From: Bacillota bacterium
GTDB lineage: Bacteria > Bacillota > Clostridia > Lachnospirales > Lachnospiraceae
Assembly: GCA_023411215.1 (NCBI GenBank)
Contig: JAEYOY010000056.1
Coordinates: forward strand, 1-48,809
Length of the DNA stretch: 48,809 nt
Direction: 5' to 3'
Every line of letters starts with the position of its first letter. Within the stretch, counting starts at the first letter, position 1. Positions 1-7,334 of this stretch are shown piece after piece. Under the pieces are notes generated by a model. The model did not search any database and was not told where the DNA came from. It worked only from the letters and a program-made list of their open reading frames with translations. The translations under genes and the position numbers were made by a program.

Positions 1-2
1 AT

Positions 3-884
3 ATGTTTAATCAAGTGCCTTATCATTTAATGCTTTTACCCGGAATGTGCTTTCTGATTGTATTTAGTATTATCCCTATGGGCGGACTTGTAATGGCTTT
101 TCAGAACTTTCAGCCAATAGCCGGAATCTTTAATTCAAAATTTGTTGGATTATTGAATTTTAAAAGACTCTTTATGATGCCGGCTTTCTGGAGAGTTATT
201 AATAATACATTAGTTATTTCTGTTAGCAAACTAATCCTGGTAATGGTAGCTTCGGTAATCTTTGCTATCGTTTTGAATGAGTGTAAGAATGTGCTTTTCA
301 AACGGTTTATCCAGACAGCGGTATATCTCCCTCACTTTTTATCTTGGGTTATACTGGCAGTTATGTTTAGTAATATTTTCTCTTATACCGGTATCGTAAA
401 TCAACTTACCGCTTTGTTTGGTGCAGAGCCTGTGATGTATCTGATTAGCAATCAATGGTTCAGAAAAATCCTGATTGGCGGTGAGATATGGAAGGAATTC
501 GGATATGGTGCCATTGTATATGTTGCAGCAATGACGAATATCGATCCGACCTTGTATGAAGCAGCAGGTCTTGATGGAGCAGGAAGAATGAAAAAGATTC
601 TTCATATTACATTGCCATCCATCGTACCTACAATTGTTCTTATGACTACATTAAACATAGGAAAAATATTCAGTGCCGGTTTTGATCAGGTATATAATCT
701 TTATTCACCGCTGGTTTATGAAACAGGTGATATTATTGATACATATGTTTATCGGATGGGTTTAATTGATCTACAGTATAGTTTCGGTACAGCAGTGGGT
801 CTCTTTAAATCATTGATCAGCTTTATCCTGCTTGTGATTGCCTATAAATTAGCAGACAAATTTGTTGGATATCGTGTATTCTAA
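3..884 (+). CDS. Carbohydrate ABC transporter permease, LplB/YteP type (5' end probably outside window)
   Basis: An integral membrane permease half of a binding-protein-dependent sugar or oligosaccharide importer, where it pairs with the next gene and an ATPase encoded elsewhere. The protein is very hydrophobic with about six membrane segments. It has the LplB-type start (LLPG, then IIPMGG, then AFQNF) and the ABC-permease EAA loop at residues 186-194 (EAAGLDGAG), followed by the LPSIVPT helix. LplB proteins usually carry some 15-30 residues before the LLPG segment; here only about 11 precede it, and the reading frame is open to the window edge. The ATG at base 3 may therefore be internal. 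The neighbouring permease makes this a type I importer operon. No solute-binding protein or ATPase lies within view. The substrate cannot be told from sequence. Confidence 0.9.
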   Translation: MFNQVPYHLMLLPGMCFLIVFSIIPMGGLVMAFQNFQPIAGIFNSKFVGLLNFKRLFMMPAFWRVINNTLVISVSKLILVMVASVIFAIVLNECKNVLFKRFIQTAVYLPHFLSWVILAVMFSNIFSYTGIVNQLTALFGAEPVMYLISNQWFRKILIGGEIWKEFGYGAIVYVAAMTNIDPTLYEAAGLDGAGRMKKILHITLPSIVPTIVLMTTLNIGKIFSAGFDQVYNLYSPLVYETGDIIDTYVYRMGLIDLQYSFGTAVGLFKSLISFILLVIAYKLADKFVGYRVF

Positions 885-940
885 AGAACCTCATATTCCA
901 TAATCGTGTAGGCATAAAACTTGAAAGGTATGATAAAAAA

Positions 941-1819
941 ATGAAGAAAATACGTATATCGGATATAGTGATATATTTAATCCTTATATTTTGCGGCTTG
1001 ATATGTCTCGTTCCAATTTTGAATACTGTGGCAATTTCATTCAGTGACAAAACTAGTGCGGCCTTAGGGCTAGTAAAATTATGGCCGGTAAACTTTACAT
1101 TAGCATCTTATCAATCCATGCTGGAAGAAAAGCAATTTTGGACATCCTTTAAGGTATCGTCCATACGAGTACTGATTGGTGCGAGTTTAAATGTATTCTT
1201 ATCAATTTTAATGGCATATCCTCTTTCGAAATCGCCAAAGAAATTTAAGCATAAGAAAATATACATGTGGGTTGTTATTTTTACAATGATGTTTCATGGA
1301 GGGTTGGTTCCTACCTTTTTGGTAATAAATAATTTAGGTATGATGGATACCTTTTGGGCTCTGGTGTTACCCACAGCAGTACCGGTTTTTGATATTATCA
1401 TACTGATGAATTTTTATAAGGCAATTCCTGAATCCTTAGAGGAATCTGCCTATGTTGATGGTGCGGGCCCCTGGGTTGTGTTAGGGAAGATCTTCTTACC
1501 TCTTTCAAAAGCACCCATAGCAACCATCACCTTATTTGCTGTAGTGCATCACTGGAATTCTTATTTTGACGGTAAAATATATATTAACTCTATGAACTTA
1601 CTGCCGCTTCAAACATATATTCAATCGCTATCCAGTACGTTGAATGCGAATCAGATGGCGACTTTATCGGCGGAAGAAATTCAGGAGATGTTGGAAGTAT
1701 CGAGTCTTACCTTTAATTCAGCTAAGGTTATTGTATCAATGATACCAATTTTAATCATATATCCATTTCTGCAAAAGTATTTTGTTAAGGGTATGGTAGT
1801 AGGTGCAGTGAAAGAATAG
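941..1819 (+). CDS. Carbohydrate ABC transporter permease, LplC/YtcP type
   Basis: Second permease subunit of the importer, forming the membrane channel with the preceding LplB-type protein. It is 292 residues with about six hydrophobic segments. A degenerate EAA loop (ESAYVDGAG, starting at residue 168) leads into KIFLPLSKAP, as in the MalG/LplC branch. The C-terminal stretch ends VKGMVVGAVKE, which is typical of YtcP/LplC proteins. The start ATG is preceded by GAAAGGTATG. The gene begins 57 bases after the upstream stop and is followed after 8 bases by the metallo-hydrolase gene, so all three are probably cotranscribed. The family is clear; the sugar is unknown. Confidence 0.93.
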   Translation: MKKIRISDIVIYLILIFCGLICLVPILNTVAISFSDKTSAALGLVKLWPVNFTLASYQSMLEEKQFWTSFKVSSIRVLIGASLNVFLSILMAYPLSKSPKKFKHKKIYMWVVIFTMMFHGGLVPTFLVINNLGMMDTFWALVLPTAVPVFDIIILMNFYKAIPESLEESAYVDGAGPWVVLGKIFLPLSKAPIATITLFAVVHHWNSYFDGKIYINSMNLLPLQTYIQSLSSTLNANQMATLSAEEIQEMLEVSSLTFNSAKVIVSMIPILIIYPFLQKYFVKGMVVGAVKE

Positions 1820-1827
1820 AGGAACTT

Positions 1828-2619
1828 ATGAAAGATAATAACATCAAAATTCATATATTAGGAAGCTGCTCGGGAACAGAGCCATATCCTCAAAGGCATC
1901 ATACATCAGTGGCAATTGAAACGAATACAAGCCTGTATTGGCTTGATGCAGGGGAAGGCTGCTCCTATACAGCACATTTAAAAGGAATTGATTTACTTAA
2001 GACAAAGGCGATTTTTATTTCTCACAACCATATGGACCATATAGGGGGACTGGGTAATTTGTTGTGGACCATCCGAAAACTATGTGTTTTCCAGGATAGG
2101 GAAACCAGATACCCGGAAATCCAAACAATACTACCTTATGTGGAAGCCTATGACGGAATCATGAAGCTTCTTAGTTATACTGAGGGGAATTTTAAGTGTA
2201 AACACAGTCATTCGGTACAAGCTATGAATGAAGGTGTTATATATGAAGATACTTCGCTCAATGTCACCGCAATACATAATAATCATTTACCCTGCGATAA
2301 CTCACAGGGGTGGAAATCGTTCTCGTTTCAGGTAAAGCTTGGAGAGAAAGTAATATTATATACTGGTGATTATGAGGATGGAGATCTGGAAAGCATTTTA
2401 CCGGAGCAATGCTCCTTATTACTCGTTGAGACAGGACATCATAAACTGGAAACTATTTACGAGGAACTACAAAGCAGTAATAAAACTGTAGAAAAAATAT
2501 GTTTTGTACATCATGGCCTTTATATTCTCAACCATCTTGAGGAAGCTGAGCAGAAGGTCCGGCATTTATGGGGTAGTAAGGCTTTTATCTCAAAGGACGG
2601 TCAGACAATTACTTTATAA
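1828..2619 (+). CDS. RNase Z-like metallo-beta-lactamase-fold hydrolase
   Basis: A soluble 263-residue protein of the MBL-fold hydrolase superfamily. The metal-binding HxHxDH motif is at residues 66-71 (HNHMDH), followed by IGG. The N-terminal pattern (GSCSGTEP, then a histidine-rich turn, then LDAGEGC) resembles the RNase Z/ElaC branch rather than beta-lactamases. Later candidate metal ligands are H151/H154 in HNNHLP, D181 in YTGDYEDGD and the histidines of VHHGLY. It starts 8 bases after the permease stop with a GAGG ribosome site and is the last gene of the sugar-uptake operon. That position suggests a hydrolase acting on an imported compound, but true RNase Z activity is not shown: the exosite arm is not obvious. 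The exact substrate is unknown. Confidence 0.82.
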   Translation: MKDNNIKIHILGSCSGTEPYPQRHHTSVAIETNTSLYWLDAGEGCSYTAHLKGIDLLKTKAIFISHNHMDHIGGLGNLLWTIRKLCVFQDRETRYPEIQTILPYVEAYDGIMKLLSYTEGNFKCKHSHSVQAMNEGVIYEDTSLNVTAIHNNHLPCDNSQGWKSFSFQVKLGEKVILYTGDYEDGDLESILPEQCSLLLVETGHHKLETIYEELQSSNKTVEKICFVHHGLYILNHLEEAEQKVRHLWGSKAFISKDGQTITL

Positions 2620-2781
2620 GGCATCGAGAAGCTAGGTATCATGATGAAAAATAGGTTTCAATTGTCATGAACCTCATTTCAATTAATTAATAATAAAACT
2701 GATAATCTGGAATAGGAAGAGGCAAGATAGCTGAGTCTATATATTGTGACAGATATCTTATGATATATGATAATTATAGGG

Positions 2782-2814
2782 TGTCCCTTAAGTCATCTCA
2801 TGACTTTTGGGACA
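2782..2814 (+). terminator. Strong hairpin ending the sugar-uptake operon
   Basis: TGTCCC and AAGTCAT pair with ATGACTT and GGGACA around a 3-base loop, with a TT/TT internal mismatch. The T-run after it is poor (TTCATTG), so this is either a weak intrinsic terminator or an mRNA 3'-end stabiliser. Just downstream (2818-2830) a short ATTGT-TTA-ACAAT palindrome lies close to the next promoter. The remainder of the 2620-2932 gap holds only this hairpin and the promoter. Confidence 0.6.
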
Positions 2815-2838
2815 TTCATTGTTTAACAATACCAATTG

Positions 2839-2867
2839 ATGACAATCTAGCTAATATATGGTATAAT
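2839..2867 (+). promoter_or_regulatory. Sigma-A promoter of the orphan membrane protein gene
   Basis: A -35 ATGACA (5 of 6 to TTGACA) and a perfect -10 TATAAT are spaced 17 bases apart, with an extended -10 TGG just before TATAAT. The start codon of the next gene is 65 bases downstream, after an AGGAGG site. Confidence 0.7.
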
Positions 2868-2932
2868 CTTCAAGATTAAGTAGATTAATTATTTTAAGTA
2901 TTTAATTATATTCAAAAAAGGAGGTTAGAGAA

Positions 2933-3643
2933 ATGTTTGAGATAATCAATAATTTCTTGAAAAATGATATTTTGATTAATTGGATAGCACCCATCATTGG
3001 TACGATCATTGTTGTAATTGCGATTAAGCTTTTCATGGAACGCAATAAAAGTAAGGCGGTCATTGGTATAATCAACATAGCGAATAACCGGTTTATTGAT
3101 GCGATTCGTCCGTTTTTTATCCAGGAAATTGAGATTAATATGAAGCTTATTAACAACATAAGGAATGCGATCAAGCGAGAATACTGCGCAGATGATAACA
3201 TGCTTTATACAATTGCACAACTGGAGGAACAGATTATACTGGATATATCCGAGACCAAATATCTAACAGAGGAGCGCAAAAAGGAATTAATACATAATGT
3301 ATACGGTAAGTTCGATGAGCTTAAGAATGAGATTCCGGAAAGCCATACTGAGGAACAGACCGAATTAATTAAATCGGAGATTAACAGGCTGAAGAGCAGC
3401 AATTCAAGATTGTTAATTCTATTTATCCTAGTTATAATGATGACCATAATTTTATTGATCAATTATTTTTATACCTTGGATTTTAGTAATCTATATCTGA
3501 TTATCATTATTTTACCGCTTATCATGTTCCTCGTAGAGATGATTACCGATAACATGGCTCAGAATAAGAAAAACACTACCAAGATAGAGGAGAATAATTA
3601 TCAGGTCGAAAAGGGTGAAGATAAGAGCTTATCCGGTCAATAG
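2933..3643 (+). CDS. Hypothetical protein with one N-terminal and two C-terminal membrane segments
   Basis: I do not recognise this 236-residue protein. A hydrophobic segment at about residues 13-33 is followed by a largely helical, charged middle of about 125 residues with glutamate- and lysine-rich stretches. Two close hydrophobic segments follow (about 160-180 and 186-205), then a short charged tail. The start is secure: AAAAGGAGG lies at good distance from the ATG, and a strong sigma-A promoter sits upstream. It has its own promoter, and a terminator lies beyond the palindromic element that follows, so it looks monocistronic. The layout would suit a membrane-anchored sensor or scaffold, but no catalytic motif is visible. 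Confidence 0.75.
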   Translation: MFEIINNFLKNDILINWIAPIIGTIIVVIAIKLFMERNKSKAVIGIINIANNRFIDAIRPFFIQEIEINMKLINNIRNAIKREYCADDNMLYTIAQLEEQIILDISETKYLTEERKKELIHNVYGKFDELKNEIPESHTEEQTELIKSEINRLKSSNSRLLILFILVIMMTIILLINYFYTLDFSNLYLIIIILPLIMFLVEMITDNMAQNKKNTTKIEENNYQVEKGEDKSLSGQ

Positions 3644-3654
3644 AGCTAATTAAT

Positions 3655-3878
3655 GTTACTGTTCGCACCCGATCAGTAATGTAGCAATATGAGTTTGATC
3701 AATGATTTTCGAATCGGAGTATTTGCATTCGTCGATACCAATGTACCGCTACGTAATGCAACTAAGCGAAAGCGTCTCCGATTTCGGAAACATTGATCGA
3801 ACTCATATATCAATACTTGATTCACAAAAAGTTTGCGGAGCTAACTTTTTTGAATATTAACAAGGTGTGAACAGTAAC
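3655..3878 (-). repeat. Palindromic MITE-like element, copy A (inverted relative to copy B at 47375-47579)
   Basis: A 224-bp non-coding element bounded by near-perfect 15-base terminal inverted repeats (GTTACTGTTCGCACC and GGTGTGAACAGTAAC). Inside, a long imperfect inverted repeat pairs 3689-3719 with 3776-3806, enclosing a shorter GCATT/AATGC pair. The same sequence occurs, nearly identical by eye and in the opposite orientation, at the far end of the window. Strand is arbitrary and is given only to show that the copies are inverted. Copy A carries an extra small hairpin in its right arm (ATTCACAAAAAGTT with AACTTTTTTGAAT) that copy B lacks. It holds no open frame, so it would need an enzyme supplied elsewhere if it moves. 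Confidence 0.85.
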
Positions 3879-3895
3879 TTTAATACGAATGCAAT

Positions 3896-3940
3896 AAAGG
3901 ATTCCCAAAATCTGCTTGTCAGATGGGAATCCTTTTGTTA
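3896..3940 (+). terminator. Intrinsic terminator
   Basis: A perfect 11-bp stem (AAAGGATTCCC with GGGAATCCTTT) around a loop of about 18 bases ends in TTTTGTTAT. It lies after the palindromic element and 56 bases before comM, separating the orphan membrane protein gene from comM. No convincing comM promoter was seen between it and the comM start. Confidence 0.8.
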
Positions 3941-3995
3941 TACTAGCATAAGCAAATGATTCCTTCATTGTGGAGAGACAATGAAAGGAGTAAAT

Positions 3996-5528
3996 ATGTT
4001 TAGTAAAGCCTATAGCGCTGCCATCCATGGGATCGATGCTCTGATTGTATCGGTGGAGGCGGATGTCAGCGATGGTCTTCCAATCTTTGATATGGTAGGC
4101 TACCTGGGTTCTGAGGTAAAGGAAGCACGAGAGAGAGTGCGGATTGCTCTGAAGAATTCAGGATATATGCTTCCGGCCAAACGAATCACGGTGAATCTAT
4201 CGCCTGCTGATGTCCGGAAGGAAGGAACAGCCTTTGATTTACCCGTCGCTATTGCAATTCTAGTGGCCTTTGGCCATCTTCCCGAGGAGTATCTTAAGGA
4301 TACTTTAATCATTGGGGAACTCAGCTTGAATGGAAAAGTAAATAAGGTGAATGGTGTTCTGCCAATTGTGTATACCGCAAGAGAGCAGGGCTTTAAAAAG
4401 TGTGTCGTCCCGAAGGAGAATGCCAAAGAGGGCGCTGTGGTAAGTGGTATTCAGGTCTTTGGTGTATCCTCTCTGCTGGAGCTGGTACAGCTGATTAACG
4501 GTAAGTCGGAAGCGGTTCCTGAGTACGTGGATATAAAGCAGCTGTTTTCAGAACAAAGAGCTGGTGATGCCATTGATTTTGCAGAGGTGGCTGGACAAAA
4601 AGCGGTGAAAAGGGCAATCGAGATAGCAGTCTCTGGAATGCATAATCTGCTCATGATCGGTCCACCGGGTTCAGGTAAAACCATGCTGGCAAAACGGATT
4701 CCTTCTATCATGCCTGAGCTTACATTTGAAGAAAGCATGGAAATTTCAAAGATCTACAGCATCGCCGGTCTTATGGATCAGCAAGCATTGATTGCAAAGA
4801 GACCTTTTCGTAGTCCCCATCATACGATTACTACCGCAGCATTGGTTGGCGGAGGTGGTATGCCCAAGCCGGGAGAAATCAGTCTGGCCCATCTTGGAGT
4901 CCTTTTTCTGGACGAATTACCAGAATTTCAAAAAAATACAATTGAGGTGCTCAGACAGCCTTTAGAAGATAAGTCGGTTACTATTGCAAGACTCAATGCC
5001 TCATATCAATATCCTGCGGGATTTATGCTGATAGCTGCAATGAATCCTTGCTCTTGCGGCTATTACCCTGACCGGAATCGCTGTAATTGTTCCGTCAATC
5101 TGGTTAAACGCTACCTAGGACGTATCTCCCAACCATTGCTGGACCGTTTTGATATCTGCATAGAGGCATTACAGATGAATTATCAAGATTTGCATGTAGA
5201 GAAGAAGCAGGAAAGCTCTGAGGATATCCGTAAACGAGTGGCAATTGCCAGAAGACTTCAGCTGGAACGGTATGAGGGACAAAATATTTATTTTAATTCA
5301 AATCTGACACCGAGAACGATTAAAAAATACTGTAAATTGGATCCCAAAGAGCAATCTCTGCTCGAGGAAGCCTTCATCAAAATGAACCTCAGTGCAAGGG
5401 CTTACCACCGCATTCTTAAGGTGGCTAGAACTATCGCAGATCTTGATCAGAGTGAAAAGATTTCGACGAAGCATATTAGTGAAGCGATTTGCTACCGTTC
5501 CATCGACCAGAAATATTGGGGAGACTAA
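3996..5528 (+). CDS. comM: ComM/YifB-family AAA+ ATPase (Mg-chelatase-like)
   Basis: A cytoplasmic hexameric AAA+ helicase family. The Vibrio homologue ComM promotes branch migration of incoming DNA during natural transformation. The order is an N-terminal Lon-protease-like/ChlI fold (about 1-170), the AAA+ core with Walker A GPPGSGKT at 222-229 and Walker B VLFLDELPEF, then a C-terminal Mg-chelatase-like domain. The family cysteine cluster is present (C352, C354, C363, C365). The ATG at 3996 is chosen over the in-frame ATG at 3981 because it gives the family start MFSKAYSAA and puts AAAGGAG at correct spacing. The length of 510 residues is normal. It is followed by dprA, another transformation gene, which supports a role in DNA processing. 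Confidence 0.93.
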   Translation: MFSKAYSAAIHGIDALIVSVEADVSDGLPIFDMVGYLGSEVKEARERVRIALKNSGYMLPAKRITVNLSPADVRKEGTAFDLPVAIAILVAFGHLPEEYLKDTLIIGELSLNGKVNKVNGVLPIVYTAREQGFKKCVVPKENAKEGAVVSGIQVFGVSSLLELVQLINGKSEAVPEYVDIKQLFSEQRAGDAIDFAEVAGQKAVKRAIEIAVSGMHNLLMIGPPGSGKTMLAKRIPSIMPELTFEESMEISKIYSIAGLMDQQALIAKRPFRSPHHTITTAALVGGGGMPKPGEISLAHLGVLFLDELPEFQKNTIEVLRQPLEDKSVTIARLNASYQYPAGFMLIAAMNPCSCGYYPDRNRCNCSVNLVKRYLGRISQPLLDRFDICIEALQMNYQDLHVEKKQESSEDIRKRVAIARRLQLERYEGQNIYFNSNLTPRTIKKYCKLDPKEQSLLEEAFIKMNLSARAYHRILKVARTIADLDQSEKISTKHISEAICYRSIDQKYWGD

Positions 5529-5618
5529 TGTGAATTATTGAAAAACATAATTCACACTCCCAAGTTTGTGCCTGCGAAATCCTCGGCACAAACTAACACG
5601 GGGGGTAGGCATGATATG
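5529..5618 (+). repeat. Two-hairpin REP-like element, full copy 1 (after comM)
   Basis: The element begins on the base after the comM stop codon. Hairpin 1 is TGTGAATTAT with ATAATTCACA (5529-5538/5547-5556). Hairpin 2 is AGTTTGTGCC with GGCACAAACT (5563-5572/5585-5594), with loop TGCGAAATCCTC. The tail is GGGTAGGCATGATATG (5603-5618). Other full copies are at 28359, 31029 and 41314. Confidence 0.88.
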
Positions 5619-5694
5619 TTAGATCGAAAATCACAGAAACATGATAGTTGATAGGAAGAGATAACATAGTAAATTATAAGGAGGAAGGGATAGT

Positions 5695-6804
5695 ATGGAA
5701 CAGGAACATTATCGGTATTGGCTCGCTAATTTAACGAATATAGGAATTAAAAAAATAGAACGGCTGCTTGACCTCTATGGTTCTTCAGAAGAGGTGTTTA
5801 AGGCGTCAAGGGAAGAACTTTATGCGCACAAAAGAGACGGTTCCTTTGCTGGATTGATGAGTGACAATGATCTGGAGACTATTCTTGCAAATCGGGACAA
5901 GAGTAAGATAACGAGGAATTATAATGACTTGATAAGCAGTGGAGTTACCTTTGTCTCTAGAGAGGATTCTGTTTATCCGGATAAACTGCGAAACATCTAC
6001 ACAGCCCCCTATGCTCTTTACCTGAAAGGCAGACTTCCCAGCAAGGAAGATAAAGTAATCGCAATGGTGGGTGCTAGGGAATGTTCTCCTTACGGTATAG
6101 AAATGACAAAGTATCTTGCCGGAGCTATCACCATGGAAGGAATTCATATTATCAGCGGTCTTGCCAGAGGTGTGGATGCATATGCACACCAAGGTGCACT
6201 TTTTTCAGAAGGAGCAACCTATGCAGTGATGGGGTGCGGTATTGATATCTGTTATCCAAGAGAAAATATCAATTTATATATGGATATACAGAGGAAAGGC
6301 GGCATAATCAGTGAATATGCACCAAATATAAAACCTCTTGCCGGAAACTTTCCTATGCGAAACCGCATTATCAGTGGACTTAGTGACGGAATTGTTATTA
6401 TTGAGGCAAAAGAGAAAAGCGGTTCATTGATTACAGTCGATTATGGACTCGACCAGGGGAAAGATATATATGCGCTGCCGGGAAGAGCTACGGATCGATT
6501 AAGCGAAGGCTGCAATAATCTGATCAAGTTAGGGGCGAAGATGATTACATCACCAAAGGATATCCTGGAGGATCTGCTTCCAGGGTGTTATGGGACGAAA
6601 AATCAGGAGAGGAGTATTGTTCTAACGGATGAATATCGGAGTGCAGTATATTCCTGTATTAATTCAGATCCAAAGCATATTGAAGAGATTGCGCAGCTGG
6701 CAGGACTACCTTTAGAGCTAATTATGGAGCAATTATTGTTATTGGAGCTTCAAGGTCTGATCCACCAGACAATTAAAAATTTCTATTGCAAGACATTAGT
6801 GTGA
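5695..6804 (+). CDS. dprA: DNA-processing protein DprA (Smf)
   Basis: A cytoplasmic single-strand DNA-binding protein that loads RecA on incoming DNA during transformation. It is also widely conserved in non-competent bacteria. It has 369 residues: an N-terminal helical region (about 1-80), then the Rossmann-like core with VGARECSPYG, the SGLARGVDAYAHQGA motif, the FPMRNRIISGLSD stretch, and GLDQGKDIYALPG. A C-terminal winged-helix region (about 310-369) completes it, so the gene looks intact. The start has GGAGGAAGGG upstream. The TGA stop lies inside a REP-like repeat arm (TGTGAATT). Its place between comM and topA matches the dprA-topA order known from Bacillus. Confidence 0.95.
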   Translation: MEQEHYRYWLANLTNIGIKKIERLLDLYGSSEEVFKASREELYAHKRDGSFAGLMSDNDLETILANRDKSKITRNYNDLISSGVTFVSREDSVYPDKLRNIYTAPYALYLKGRLPSKEDKVIAMVGARECSPYGIEMTKYLAGAITMEGIHIISGLARGVDAYAHQGALFSEGATYAVMGCGIDICYPRENINLYMDIQRKGGIISEYAPNIKPLAGNFPMRNRIISGLSDGIVIIEAKEKSGSLITVDYGLDQGKDIYALPGRATDRLSEGCNNLIKLGAKMITSPKDILEDLLPGCYGTKNQERSIVLTDEYRSAVYSCINSDPKHIEEIAQLAGLPLELIMEQLLLLELQGLIHQTIKNFYCKTLV

Positions 6805-6830
6805 ATTAAAAAGTAGTTCATAATGTAAAT
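6800..6830 (+). repeat. Degenerate REP-like element (first hairpin only), dprA 3' end
   Basis: TGTGAATTAAAAAG overlaps the dprA TGA stop and is followed by TAGTTCATAA, a decayed form of the right arm of hairpin 1. The second hairpin and the GGGTAGGCAT tail are absent. Confidence 0.55.
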
Positions 6831-7059
6831 GGTCACGTTAGAATGGAGGAGAAGGGTATCCCGCAGGAGAGTATGCAATACGAAACACTTTACAAGCTGA
6901 ATATATTTTGTCTCGAGGGAGGTTGATGCTACTGTATGAGATATAATATATTAAGCAAAATAAGGGTAAAATGAGTTACATCTTAAAAAAACATCTTATA
7001 TTAATTTTTATGAAATTATGAACAATTTATGGACGTTTTGAAAAAAAATAATAAACTTC

Positions 7060-7088
7060 TTGAAAAAGATTGTAAAATAGTATATGCT
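7060..7088 (+). promoter_or_regulatory. Candidate topA promoter
   Basis: TTGAAA and TATGCT are separated by 17 bases. It is the best of several weak matches in the AT-rich 6805-7334 gap. A transcript from here would begin just ahead of the potential leader structure at 7112-7197. Confidence 0.35.
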
Positions 7089-7111
7089 TCTCTATGTTTG
7101 GAACCAATCCC

Positions 7112-7197
7112 ATCAGGTGATAGCTTATCAAAGGGCTTTTTAATACTATATTCATAACAAGCTATCAGAGCGAGCTTCTTAATAATATTGACCTGAT
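7112..7197 (+). promoter_or_regulatory. Possible structured 5' leader of topA
   Basis: Two adjacent perfect helices share their 5' side: ATCAGGT (7112-7118) with ACCTGAT (7191-7197), and GATAGCTT (7119-7126) with AAGCTATC (7159-7166). The inner loop is AT-rich. It does not match a riboswitch or T-box that I recognise. The rest of the 530-base gap (6805-7334) holds the repeat remnant at its start, the candidate promoter and otherwise AT-rich sequence without a credible gene. Confidence 0.4.
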
Positions 7198-7334
7198 AAA
7201 AAATACTTATTACTAATGTTGGATACTGGAAGGTCACCGGACATATTATGTATCATAAAATATTTACGCAGGATAAATGATGAAAAATATCCGAGTAGTG
7301 AATTATTTAAATATAGAAATGAGGGAAACATTTA

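Noticed and set aside
885..940. GTAGGCATAA near the start of the second permease, like the REP tail
   Set aside because: Only about ten bases agree and neither hairpin is present; too short to call a repeat remnant.
7016..7237. A 73-residue minus-strand frame in the dprA-topA gap
   Set aside because: No ribosome site, AT-rich low-complexity product, no family; it overlaps the potential topA leader.
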